Assembly: GCA_020650975.1 (NCBI GenBank)
Contig: JAIPMN010000730.1
Location: 33,329-97,328 of the forward strand
Source: Apostichopus californicus
Lineage: Eukaryota; Echinodermata; Holothuroidea; Aspidochirotida; Stichopodidae
DNA: 64,000 nucleotides
Direction of reading: 5' to 3'
This document shows, piece by piece, positions 47,401-59,173 of the stretch; the stretch's first letter is position 1, and every line of letters begins with the position of its first letter. Under the pieces are notes generated by a model that searched no databases, was not told the origin of the DNA, and saw nothing but the letters and a program-made list of their open reading frames with translations. The translations under genes and the position numbers were made by a program.

Positions 47401-48845
47401 GTTGGTTTATTTCCAGCTGAATACTAACTGATATATTTATCAGTTTTACAGTACATAAAGGTCCTGATGTCCCCGGAAGCCAGATCTACCTCTCCATGCC
47501 TCTGGATGTGTCTTCTAGTTTAAATGTCAAGTCAATGGGCCACCTAGCAAAGTGGTTTAAATATATAGTTGAGATCAAAACAAATATGCCTGAAATGCCT
47601 AACTATGATCACTACAAAATGATAAATTTAGGGCTGTTATAAACAGATGTCTATGTTATCATTAATTTAAACCATCAGTAAATTTGTTAATTAAGCATAT
47701 AATCGCAATTTACCCTACCAAAGAAAATTGCCGTTAGATCTGTCTGATGTGGGTTAACGAGTTCTAGTCTCGGGCCGAAAATTTCCTTCCATTCCATCAT
47801 TTCGAAGAGGATTAGATTGATAAAGCACACTACCAGTACCACAATGCTGACAAGGAGAAGAGCTAAGGCCTGTAGGAATCAAAAGATACATGTAAAAGAT
47901 CTAGGCCTATAGTGAGAAAAGAAAAGTCAAAATTTTGAGATAAAAAGTCAAAATTTTGAGATAGAAAGTCAAAATATTGAGATAAAAAAAGTCAACATAT
48001 TGATATAAAAAGTCAAAATTTTGAGATTTGGGGACACTCCCCCCCCCTCCTCCTCTGTGTCCCTGTTAAGGCACCGTAGTGCATTACGGAACTAGCAGTA
48101 TAATTGAACTTACCTTACGATAATCATGATTCCTTTTACATACGATAATAGCCACTGTTAGAAGTCCCATCCCAGTCACCTGAAGATAGAAAAATTCATA
48201 TTAATAGTGAGTATATCATAAATAAACTACCAGAGATGTATCAACTTTATGATCATGTTTAAAACTTGAATTTGTTGTCAAATGTCTGTTTTTAATGGAC
48301 TTAAAACTTAAAAAGTATTTTTATCTTTATTTTGATACAAACATTTGAGACTGATAAATCATTCATTACTTTATATACCCGTATAATTATCGTCTCAAAA
48401 TTAATGTATCCTGCTTACAATCGTCTGAAAAACTGATGGATGTAAAAATATGTTAAGATAAATCAAGATAATTAGGTTAAAAAATATCAAAAGGAATAAT
48501 TTTATGCATGATCTGGCAAGTTGAAAGGTGAGGATTTTTCATAGCAAAGTTAGTTTCATAAATGATTTTTCTGTCTTAAGAATAACTGAAGTCAGCATAA
48601 ACTACATAAATTTTCAAATTCTAATTTCTGACATGAAAACGTGATATGATATATTTGTTTCTCACCAAAATTCCCGCCCAAATTACTGAACCCGTTTTGA
48701 AGATTACGGGTAGTCTGATCATTGCAAGGATGCCAGTGGTCGTCATAGTAACACCAGACAGCATGTAGAGGGCAGCAAATATTAGACAGCCAGACACAGC
48801 CTTGTTCCTACTACAACATTCCATACTTAGAGCTATGTCTTCTAG
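44248..48845 (-). CDS. Four-transmembrane CD20/MS4A-like protein (5' end uncertain)
   Basis: Six exons join in phase on the minus strand: 48845-48666, 48179-48114, 47869-47719, 46507-46347, 46047-45901 and 44481-44248, giving 939 nt (312 residues from the first open codon; the first Met is residue 8). Four hydrophobic segments are seen: TM1 about 16-43, TM2 GSVIWAGILVTGMGLLTVAI, TM3 ALALLLVSIVVLVVCFINLI, TM4 about 120-155 ending SIYICCVVM. The W-x-G in TM2 followed by a short charged turn and then TM3, plus the short loop before TM4, is the CD20/MS4A/TMEM176-type layout. The tail of about 150 residues is Ser/Thr-rich, presumably cytosolic, and ends STRL, which fits a class I PDZ ligand. I recognise the architecture but not a specific orthologue, and assign no function. 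An upstream exon is likely, since the frame is open through to the acceptor. Confidence 0.7.
45179..45311. repeat. 19-bp tandem repeat, seven copies
   Basis: CTTGAAAGCATGTTATTTC-type units in perfect 19-bp register, inside an intron of the CD20-like gene. Confidence 0.9.
45901..46047 (-). CDS. CD20-like exon: cytosolic tail, proximal
   Basis: Acceptor TTTCTCATAAAG, donor GTCCTT/GTAAGT; 49 codons, phase 0. Encodes a Ser/Pro/Arg-rich tail (SPPRFGDPSPRSVSGR). Confidence 0.65.
46347..46507 (-). CDS. CD20-like exon: TM4
   Basis: Acceptor ATACATCACCAG, donor TACTTG/GTAAGT; 161 nt. Encodes HLVSLVSTVVGLVSSLVGSI, YICCVVMANC, then a polar stretch ending CKHKYL. Cys pairs follow the last membrane segment. 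Confidence 0.78.
47131..47193. repeat. 12-bp tandem repeat
   Basis: About five copies of CACYGATGACAT. The run creates short GATGACATCAC words resembling CRE half-sites. Confidence 0.8.
47719..47869 (-). CDS. CD20-like exon: TM3 and extracellular loop
   Basis: Acceptor GATTCCTACAG, donor TTCTTTG/GTAGGG; enters in phase 0, leaves in phase 1. Encodes ALALLLVSIVVLVVCFINLI then a polar loop EIFGPRLELVNPHQTDL. Confidence 0.75.
47920..48028. repeat. 21-23-bp tandem repeat, five copies
   Basis: AAAGTCAAAATTTTGAGATA units in an intron of the CD20-like gene. Confidence 0.9.
48114..48179 (-). CDS. CD20-like exon: second half of TM2
   Basis: Acceptor TCTATCTTCAG, donor CGTAAG/GTAAGT; 22 codons, phase 0. 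Encodes VTGMGLLTVAIIVCKRN and HDYRK. Confidence 0.75.
48666..48845 (-). CDS. CD20-like exon: TM1 and first half of TM2
   Basis: Donor ATTTTG/GTGAGA at the low end; the probable acceptor CATGTTGTAG at the high end is weak. Encodes LEDIALSMECCSRNKAVSGC, then TM1 and KTGSVIWAGIL. The ATG at residue 8 may be the start if the upstream exon is untranslated. Confidence 0.65.
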
Positions 48846-49164
48846 CTACAACATGAAGTAACATATTAAACAACATGTGTAATAAAACACAACATCATGA
48901 AAGGTCAAACAACATGAGGATATGTTTAACAACATGAAGAAATGTCAAACTAAAAGGTTTGATACAGTTCAGTCAATGCATGAATTATTCACAAAATGTA
49001 TGCTTACACTCATTATGTGAGATCAGTAAAAACTAACTACAAAAAACCGGAAAAAACTTTTCTTTTTTATTTAACCCTGACTCAACAAGTTCAGTAGTAG
49101 ATTTTTTCTCTCAATGCCAACTAAACAGAATGAAATATACATATTATTACATATATTGCATACG

Positions 49165-49413
49165 TTAAAAGGTAGTCAGTATAGGCCCCAAATTATAGCA
49201 CGCTATAATTGCTAAAAGCAAAAAGTACTTTTCTGGAGGTCTTTACTCACCAAATTGTTATCAGACATTTTTAAGGAACACACAAGATGACTGAATGTCC
49301 CAGTTAGGAAAATTTCCTCGAAGGTTATCATTAAAACAGTTTAAGAATTTTGACCAAAGGTGACTATATTTGAATATCTAGCATATTTGGGGCCAAATAC
49401 AGCATACCTTTAA
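49165..49413 (+). mobile_element. MITE family 1 (TTAA-flanked), copy 3, complete
   Basis: 249 bp between TTAA at 49165-49168 and 49410-49413, nearly identical in sequence order to the copy at 19701, including both terminal inverted repeats and the internal TATAGCACGCTATA palindrome. No coding capacity. Confidence 0.8.
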
Positions 49414-49684
49414 ACACTAGCATAATACAAAACAAAAACATCTTAAGACTCTTACAATAATGTAGATTTGAGTTTAATTCTATATATTACTAGCTTTGGT
49501 AGCTGCACACAGACTATATGCTAAACTTAATGCTATTAAGTCGCAATGTTCAATATTATACCTGGTGCAGGATAAGGAGACCAGGTAAAGTTGACATTTT
49601 TCAGGGCCTTGTTAAAAATTCATGGATTCCATGGACAGTACATACAATCTGTGGACACTATTTCGGGGACACTTTTAATCCAGA

Positions 49685-49771
49685 GCCAGCACATGAAATC
49701 CAGGGATTATCCCTGGAAATCGGGGACATCTGGGGACATCCAGGGATAATCCCTGGATTTCATGTGCTGGC
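49685..49771. repeat. Perfect 33-bp inverted repeat with 21-bp spacer
   Basis: The arm at 49685-49717 (GCCAGCACATGAAATCCAGG...) is the exact reverse complement of the arm at 49739-49771. The inner ends of the arms are themselves palindromic (TCCAGGGATAATCCCTGGA). The spacer repeats GGGGACATC. Confidence 0.9.
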
Positions 49772-50596
49772 ATTTCATTCATAGAGACAGTTTTGTATAT
49801 AACAACAAACATATAACTCATTCATGGCTCAGAAATATAGGCAGCTGAGATTTTTTGAATAATTTCAAAGCTGGTAATTCACATGAAAGGCAGCATATAG
49901 TACCTTAATAAGTGCTTTGTTTTATTTTTAAGTTGGTTGGAATAAATACTTGTTTCTGAATGTGTTCTAATCAAGGGCATTTGATCATCATCCTTGAAAC
50001 AAAAAACCCCAAAACTATGGAAGACCCTCCAAATGCCTAATTATGCAGTGTAGTTATTATTATTGATGTCAAGATGGCCTAGGAAAGGGGTAAGGGGTGA
50101 GGGGGAAAGGTTAGCATCATTAAATTCCCTAGATTTCCTGGAAAAAATATGGTCAACTTAATCAATGCAACATTGCTAAAGGCTGAGCCTTAAATTGGAA
50201 ATAAAGAAGAGAAAATATATTGTAGAGCAAAACTGGAAGGCTAGGTTTTTTATTGTCTGACATTTGTACTATTAAAAGAACAGTTTATGTGTGTTTAGCC
50301 TAACATAGTAGCTAATTGTATATACTCACCAGTCATACAGGTCCTTTACTAACAGTTGTCCTCTGAAAGGATCCAGTGAACAGAATGAGACTGACCATTC
50401 ACCATCAGATTCAGTAACATACCTTCCAGCTTGATCCCCTCAGCTTAAAAGATTAAACTCCAATATATTTTAATAACAATAGATAAGCCCCACTGCAAAA
50501 TCTTCTCCAGCAGTTGAGACTGAAATGGTATTCTTAAGTAGCATATATGATGGTATGACCAAAAGTAGTCACCAACATGGGACTACTTAGTTACTC

Positions 50597-50925
50597 ATCC
50601 CCTCCCTCTTCCCCCCTTGAATAGAAAAGAAAGGATAACAAAAAAAGTGCCTTGTCTTTTAATGATATTCTTTTTTGATATTCTTCCCTCCCCCGCCGAA
50701 AAAAGAAAAGGAAAACACAATTAGTGCCTCATAGTTTAGTTTTCCTATCTCAGGCAACACACTTTTGGTTATTCTCCCACCCCCCCCCCCCTCCCCACCC
50801 AAATATAAAAGAAAAAGAAAAAAGAAGGTAAACAAAATTAGTGCCTCAACTTTTAGTTTTCCTATCTCAGTCAACTTAATTTTTGTTACCTTAGTACCCT
50901 CTCCCCCACCCCCACCCCTCCCTAA
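50597..50925. repeat. Tandem array of about 85-115-bp units with poly(C) tracts
   Basis: Three to four units, each a C-rich run, an AAAAGAAAAG purine run, then AGTGCCTCA, TTTTCCTATCTCAG and a T-rich end. The second and third units are most alike. Confidence 0.8.
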
Positions 50926-53900
50926 ATAAAATGTAAATGTAAATGAGGTTTCTGAGGATTATAATGGCATATAATTTGTATTTGACAAGTTCTGGGCAAC
51001 TTTTAAGCATTTATCCTAAAACTTAGGAGCAAACCTATTAGCTTGCATTAAAATTTTGCAATATTGCTATTAAGAAGACAAAGTATTATAACCCATGTGA
51101 AAAGGCTCCAGTCATTATTTAGTTCAAGAGAAAAAGAAATGTATTAATTAACTATATTATTAAGTTTTGATTAACATATTTGAATATTCATGTATCAATC
51201 TTTCCTGATTCTGTTGCTGAATGACTGCTGTTTTTATTGTTTCTTTCTTTTGGTTGCTTCCCAGCTTTCCATATTTGATATTTTAATTTGGTATCAATTT
51301 CCACATGATTCTATTGATTAAAATAAAAAACATAATAGGTTAAAACCTTGAAGCTTCAAGAAGTGTTCTGTAAGTATATATTTCAAACCAGCTAGATAGA
51401 GCTGGAAAGCTTGGTTACCATAGAAATAGACACACATTTGTCACAAAGACTTTTACAAAGTCGGGACAATTAAGCTTCCCGGTGGAACAACATATATTTT
51501 TTGGCCAAAATTGTGACATTATCCCCATAAATTAGGATGACATGGCAACCCTATATTTATGGATATTGAGACCGGTAGTAAATGATGTATCCAATTTTGA
51601 AAGGAAAATGTTAAACAATTCAATTTTTACCAGACCTTAATGGAACTGTTTTAATGCTCATAATCTATTAAAGGGGGCTGTTACAATATTGTAACCTGTC
51701 ACATAAAGTCTACCACTGAAGTAAATTTATATAGTTATCCTAAATGGGCCACTGTACGGGATAATATTCTAACCTAATGTTGAGGATGCGAAGTTATTTA
51801 TAAACCAAAGTATAGCCGTTCTCTGGCGGACAAGGAATATCACTTTTGAATGGTTAAAAGTTATCAAAATGTGAAAAATCAAAAAATTGCTGACTTTTGT
51901 TTTTCAAATGATTCATCATTATTTATTGATTTACTTTGATAAGTCAATTGATAAATGACATACAGTACACATTTCTCTCACTTACACATATAATTAAATG
52001 CATATAACTTGCCAAAACAAAGAAAGTAAGAAGAAACTTGAAAACAGAATGGTGGTTTATAACTTGGCAATATTTTGAAGGTATTTTAAACCTGCACACA
52101 ATTTTGTTAGACACACACAGGTAAGACAAGCAGGTTTCTTCTGACCCACTCCANNNCCCCCCCCCCCCCCCCAAAATGTTACAAATAGTAAGTGATCAGT
52201 GAATTTATTCTGACTGAAAACAAAAATAATCGTAATAATAACATAAAAAAAAAATTGTGCTTGACAAGTTTAGCCAAAAGCACTGTTCATGTCTGCAATT
52301 AAAATCTGTGTTATGCTGTAATCATTTTAAGGACCCTAACATGTAACTAAATCAATTTTCATTTTAATTTTTCTTAGATTCCATTTTTGCATTCATGGGA
52401 TGGTCAATCATATGCTAGGCTCTAATGATACATATGTGAAAAACCGATGTATTATGTGCAATGTATTCCTTAAAAAAAAAACTATGAGCTATGACAGATA
52501 TGACCAGATATCAAGAAAATGCATAGCTTTTTATTTCTGTTGCTATGGAAACACATATACAACAGGAGTCAAGTCAAATCATAGTCATTGGTTTTTGTTT
52601 CTTGGATGTGAAAAGGGTTTCTCAAAATATTCCAATCATATGAAAAATATGGAAATCTAGTTTTTCCTCAAGTTTTGCATGTATTGCAACAGTATGGACA
52701 GTAACTTCATGTTTACTTTTTATAGTCTTGATCAACAGAGGTTTTCTTTAATAAATTTAAATTTCTTAATTAGACTTGAAAAAGAAAAGACAGTATTTTG
52801 TAGATGACATTTTCTGCTGGGATTAGTTTGTTTGTTATCAATTTATAACAGTAAACGAATAACAGAAAAGACATAAAAATGTAAAAACGGGAAAAGAAAT
52901 ATTTGGCTAGGAGGGTTAAGTGACCACAGAATGACTATAATCCTTTGATATACCAACTCAGCTATCCAGCCTATTGTGTATACAATCTTTATAATTATAT
53001 AACCATTTCTTTGCATTCAAATTTTTGAACTATTTTTCCTTAGAACAATAGAAACGAAGGAAATAATAACAAGAATCACTAAAAACACAAAAATTATATA
53101 GAAAGATTACATGAATGGAATATAGGCACATTAAATTGACAACAACATCAAAGTTGGGAGTAATTTCACTTGAGACACATGTTTCCAACTAGACACTGCC
53201 GTGCTCTAGGAGCCAAATTTTGCAAAGTCTGTTTTAAAACTCATTTAAGGGATAATCCTGATCTACGTGGATTATCTTGTTAATCCATGCAAACCCATTT
53301 TCTCCCGAGATGTGAATTGATATCATAATTTGCTTTCTATGTCCATCTTCTTGCTCTTATCTTATATCATAATGTTAATGCGACCGATGGGGTCTCTATC
53401 GTGGAAGCTGCGACGTCACTGCTGTTTTTAAGGGATTCTCTATTGGATAATGCTTCATGCTGCTTATGTAGGAATATACCAATCGATGTGGGTTCTTAAA
53501 CTGCCATCCTGTTTGCTTTCCATTAAAACTAAAGACTCCCCACAGATGCTATTCCTATAGTGGCATATATATATAAGATACATTACATTATAGTTGACAG
53601 GAAGCCTTCTGTTATCTTCAACACCATCATTGAGAAGTTTCTTTCCTTTCTGTGCCAACAAGTTACCACTCTTCTGAACAGAAAAGAACAAACTTCTTTC
53701 TACTACTGATGTTTCAAACAGCTAGGATGGTAAACATGTAAGGGTGTAATGAATTAGATCATGAAGGTCTATCAAAAACTGTTTCAAGGACCAGGTTTTT
53801 GGCACCGTATAAAAAAAGGCAAATGGCCGAATCTGTTACGAGAAGAATTCTTGCAAAACCTGTTGGTCTGTTTTAATACACAATTGGGTCTAACCCATGG

Positions 53901-54717
53901 CCCGAACCATCGACACTAAAAATTGGCACCTTTCCATATCGAGGCCCCCCTCAGATTCTACTGAAATTGATTAAATTTAGCTGTACACAACTAAAAATTT
54001 TGGCAATAGAGAGAAAATTAGAAACATGATTTGGCAGCTAACCAAATGAAGCTTTTAATGAGCTACTTAACAGCAATGCATGGGGGGAATTGGTTAAATA
54101 TTCATACACAGAATTGCATTTTAATTTTTTTTTAAATTCTTTTACACCAAAGTTTAATCATATCACTGTACAATCAGGGCAAAAGGTATGAGTAACATTT
54201 TCTACAATTTGGTCCTTTTAGTACTGTTAAGTGAATGCACAAACAAAGTTTCACAGTAAATTATCACCCAAGCGATATATAGATATGATAACATATATAT
54301 ATATGCAAGTAAATTACAAAAGCTTGTCATTGGCACAATTATAGTTTCTAGAAGTTTAAGGGATATAAAACCTTAAATTTATTACACCAATAATATCAGT
54401 TTTAAAATTACTTTCATTTAGACAGATGATTTTTAATTTTTGTTATGTCTTGGTTACAGTAAAAAGCTGGTGGTAATAATGTCAGACTTTTACAAATAAA
54501 CACACAAAGTTGAGTATTATTTAATTTGTTGAATTCATATCACAATTCATTTAAAAAAAGAAGAAAAAAGTTTGCTTTTCAAGAAACAAAATGAGCGAGA
54601 AACATCTCCCCCTCTCCTTAGCAAACACAAGGCATAGACCAAGATGGATAGCACTTAACTAAACCAAATATTACATCAAGATAAACTTAACAGGTGATTG
54701 CAAGAGAGTGCCTTTAG

Positions 54718-54766
54718 CATGTGATCACATGACGGCTGATTGGTTTTCCAGACATATATAACCTAG
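54718..54766 (+). promoter_or_regulatory. Promoter-like cluster: E-box palindrome, inverted CCAAT, TATA
   Basis: CATGTGATCACATGAC (two CACATG E-boxes back to back), TGATTGG (inverted CCAAT) and ATATATAA occur in order within 50 bp in plus orientation. No plus-strand gene is recognised downstream, so the function is unproven. Confidence 0.25.
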
Positions 54767-57488
54767 CTGAATTATCGGGTTAGAATAACCAACATGATTC
54801 AGAAAATTACTGAAAGAGAAACAGAGAATTTCCATATGATTAATAAGTCAATTTCTTTGATGACAAGATCTGATTATAATAAAGTATGAGTTACGATTCA
54901 CATGCACTGTGACTGTGATAAAACTTTGAACTGATTTCTATAACAGTAATGTTTAATGTTTTCCAAAAGCTACTTTTTCTGAGGTATTCCTTCCCCCCTC
55001 CCCCCCCCCCCTCCACTTATCTGACATTTCAAAACCTTTGCAGTGTCAAAAAAATATATAATGACAGAGTTTAGCTGCTCTGGATTAAGGAGGGGGCTGG
55101 TAGAGATGTTGAAATTGTGGGAAGTTACCTTTAAAAGTTTTGTATTAAGTAATATTGAAAGGTATACCACTTGGGCAGGGAGGATTTGATCATTTGTAAA
55201 CTACCACAAGGCTAGATTTTAGGATGGGGTGTGAGCCTGGGGTCATTAAAGACGACTCCCACTGGGGCTTTTTCCTCCAGGTAATTTTTTTTATTTTTAA
55301 AATGACATGTTGCATTCTGAGGCACACTTAGTGTTTTAACACGTGAGGTATGGAATTGGGGAGGAGGGGGAGGGGGATGAGAGGGGGAGGGGAGGGGGCA
55401 GTGGTGTACACATCACACATTTCTGGATGCAAATCTGTTTGTGGTAACAGCAATGATCTCTCAGAGTCACTTGGATACTACAAAACATTTAACTTCCAAC
55501 TATAGACTAGAGAGTCTCTGGATAGTGAACTTTTCCTTCTCCTTTGTACTGCTAGCCGTTTTGTTGTTCGTACATAATCTATTTATATAACGTGGCTTCC
55601 TTCATAGTGAGTTTAGGTACAGTACATAGAAAAACTTTACATAGGGTGCTTTGTGGTGGTGACGACAAAACATTTGGTATTTATTTTTTTTGGTAATGAA
55701 CTTTGAAGTACTGGAGTGTGTGACCAAAATTTATGAACGGTTTGGTTTTCTATCGATCATCCAAGATCTGGATTAAAAATGACTCAGATAATCCAGGATT
55801 TATCATAATCTGAAATGTTTTAAGAAACTTTAGTATATAGAGTCCTGCAAATATATGCAAGCGTAACTAGTACCGCTTCGACTGTTTCTGAACAGCATTT
55901 TTTGCCAACACTGAAGAAATATGACATTTTCGTTATAATAAAAATGCCCACAAATATGTCCCAGACAGTTAAAAGGGGTATATCCTACCCCTGCCTACAC
56001 TGTAGAAATATAATTTTTCCCCTGTTGTATCAGAAATGCCCACAAACGTGTCCCAAAAATGTAAAAAAATAGGTAAATCCTAGCGCAACTAGTAAACAGT
56101 AATTCTTTTTCACATCACACACCCACACAAATTTGTTTTGCCCTCCCTCCTCAGTGCAAAAAAAAAAGGATGGGGGGGGGTGGAGGGAGAATTGTTAGAC
56201 AATATTGATCACAATATGAAATAATTAAATTAAGTTGAAATAAACTTCAGCTGCATTGTCCAAGAATGGAAGACTCTTCCTTCATGCATATTCATCAGAC
56301 AAAAAAAAGAAAAAAGAAAACTAAATTGAGGTTGGCAAACAATTAAAGATTGTCCCAAAATCTGCTAGAAATTCAAATAATGGGTTTCAAAGCTTTAAAT
56401 GAGAACAATATAAGCTACGATTATCCTACCAAACTCAAATTTCAACAGGTGTTATACTCTCGCTGTTATATTAGTTTACACAAACTGGGATATTTAATTG
56501 TCTAACTTAATAATCCTCAATAGGTGCGAATAATTTCAAGGATCAGAGATTCTGGGAGAGTAGTTTTGAAAACTTCTAGCAAATTTGGTTAGTTACTATA
56601 AATCGTTATTTCCCCCTCCCCCCCCAAAATGGTATTGTATTCACACAGAATCAAGACTTTTTGGCGACTCAGTGTGTAAATCATATTTATTTAAGTGAAA
56701 CAATTGTTGTTGAGAGAGAGATTTTGAAAATAATCCAAAATCATTCATTCCTTTTAGAGAATATTTATTATCCTAAAGCACACGGATATGAAAATGTACC
56801 TTACAACCACAAACAAGCAGAATTGTTTAATTTATACATGAGCATGCATTTTATTTACAAACTTGAAACAATTGAACTTGTAAAGACTCATTTTCTCTGA
56901 TTTTTGAGAATGGAATGTGCTTTTAAACTTTTTCAGATCTTTAAAAGTAGCTAATGTCATTAAGTGCAATTAGTCGGAAATGAAAATTCAATTGCCAAAG
57001 AATTCCTTTCTGGAGTTGTTGGAGGGGATGGGGGGGTGATGATGTTTGTACAGGGGGAACTTATTAAATTTGCATAGGCATAGCTTGCAAAGTCTCCCAC
57101 CCCACTTCCTCCTTATTAAACCTGTCTCCTATTACTGTAACTCACTTTTCTCACCCTAGTTTAATGATAATCATAGTTATAATAACAACAATAATAACTA
57201 CTTTCTAAAGCCCCAAAATCCAGATAAAATAACTGTTCATGGGGCTCTGAAAAATCAAAATAAGAGCTGTAAGGAGGAGCCCAAATTTTGCCTTTAAAAT
57301 GAGGTTACATATTTGGAGCAGGACACAGAATAATGGAACCTTTAATAAATGTAGTCCATATGGCAGAAACTTGGTCCACTGGAAAATCCAATATTTACTT
57401 CACTCCTCTCTGACCTGTCTCCTACAACACTTACTCACTTTCCTAGTCTACCAAGACGCCACTGGTATAATTTTAGCACTGCGCCCCT

Positions 57489-57553
57489 GGTGACCTCTCC
57501 CACGGGTCACCGTACAATATCTCTTCCTTCCGAATTTATTATTCGGAAGGAAA
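57489..57553. repeat. Two adjacent short hairpins
   Basis: GGTGACC...GGGTCACC followed 15 bp later by TTCCTTCCGAAT...ATTCGGAAGGAA, each with a loop under 10 bp. Confidence 0.6.
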
Positions 57554-59127
57554 ATGCATGTTTGAAACTATTATACTTGACGACAGTATGGATCGAAAAA
57601 AAGCAGGCATCCAAACTTTTCTGATAATTTCTTAAGACATGGAGGTACATTGACTGTGTATCAAACAAAATAGTATTCCATAATTCCAAAGACAGATGCT
57701 GGGTTTGAAAGATACGAGAGAGGAAACAAATCTTTTAAAAAACACAAAAGAGCCATGAGGAAAACTGAAAGACATCAACATTGTCATCATTGTTGTTTTT
57801 ATGCTGGATCTTGCGAAGAATGCAAAAAAACACAGCCTTGCACATTCCAATGAAAACCTTGAAATCCAGACCAGCAACTGCTTACAATAACTCCATGCAG
57901 AAAACAATTTCTACATTGCTCTTTTCATTTTTCAGCTTTATCTCAAAATGTATAAAGCTCCTTAGAACCTTTATTGAACCTACATACCTGGTATTTCAAG
58001 TGGGAAGGGTGGGGGAGGGAGGTGGGTTGTGGGGTTCTGGTTTTGAGGGTCTCCAACAAAATCAGAAGCAAAGAGAAATTGACAATAGTTGTGAATACAA
58101 AAAAATCTCAAACATTGGGGGTGGGTGGAATATCTGGGACCTACATGATATCATAAATTGTTTTTCCAATCTGCTCATCCAATTAAAAAGGAAAGGGAAA
58201 TAAACTTACATATCTGAAACCTCAACAGGGCAAATAACCTAAAAACGGGATAGTTGGATGAACAAGTTCATGGTACTTTTTCGTTTTATACCAGACATAG
58301 ACATACTTGTTTTTCAAATGCTTTCATAATTATAAGACTTTAGATATTACCTAAACTTTGGACTATATGATCATGATTTTTAATTTTTTTTTTTTTTTGC
58401 TTTGTAAAACAATAACTGTTGAATATTTAGAGTTTGATATTTAGTATTAAAAATCATGATTACAATCCTTAACTTGAACTCAGATTACATTGATATGAAT
58501 GGACATACCACTTACCATAATTTTTGATTTACCAATTTGACTCATATTTAGAGTCCAATTTGGACAGAAGTAATATTTTTATTTTTTTTAACACCAAAAT
58601 TGCAATATTATTATCGACAAATTTTACAGAAAATTGGAACTGATTCAAAGACAAGATTCCTTAAACCTGACGTAATTTCAAAGAGCAAAACCAGACTTTA
58701 TATCTTTATTAACGAGGAGGTACTTGAATGGACATTAAAATAAACTAACTTAGATTTGTATATTCACAAATTCAAGGTAGCCCCTCCCCCACCCCCTTCC
58801 CCCCCCCCCAAAGAAAAAGGAGAAAACAGAAAGAGAGAAAGCAACAATGACCTTTCTACAGGATCTGCCCTCTTTCTTTTCCATACAGTTCCCTTACCAA
58901 GAATGTCATTGGACGTGAACCACCTCTTTATTTGTATGGTTTAAATAAATTGCATTTCTCGTTCTCTTCTTTTCTAGTTCTATCCGTGGTTGAGTCTGAC
59001 CACCTCCGCAAAGTTTTAATCATTTTCTTAACTTTGGCAACTCACTGTTGTAGTACATCCTCTCATTCCGCCATGCGTTTTCTTTCGCTTTACTCAAACA
59101 GCTCTCTCTCTCTCAGTTCACACTTCC

Positions 59128-59173
59128 TCAAGACATCCTGTTGCCCATCGCCCCCAGCTTCCTTTGCCTATTC
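59128..59173 (-). CDS. DOLPP1: DOLPP1 terminal exon
   Basis: Acceptor TCATTTCCAG, stop TGA at 59130-59128. Encodes [14 protein letters not shown] after the split Arg codon. NRQRKLG is the conserved end of the family. Confidence 0.9.

Larger units (their letters stand above)
48846..59127. other. 10-kb interval without recognised exons between the CD20-like gene and DOLPP1
   Basis: Both flanking genes read leftwards. The interval must hold the 5' end of the CD20-like gene and the 3' UTR of DOLPP1. It carries MITE family 1 copy 3, a perfect inverted repeat, a poly(C)-containing tandem array, many poly(C)/poly(G) tracts and a promoter-like patch, listed separately. Its open frames look like noise. 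Confidence 0.5.

Noticed and set aside
49518-49784. 88-codon frame
   Set aside because: Largely the 33-bp inverted repeat and its spacer translated; no protein features.
57781-58203. 140-codon plus-strand frame
   Set aside because: Poly(G)-derived GGG stretches and biased composition; no family resemblance.
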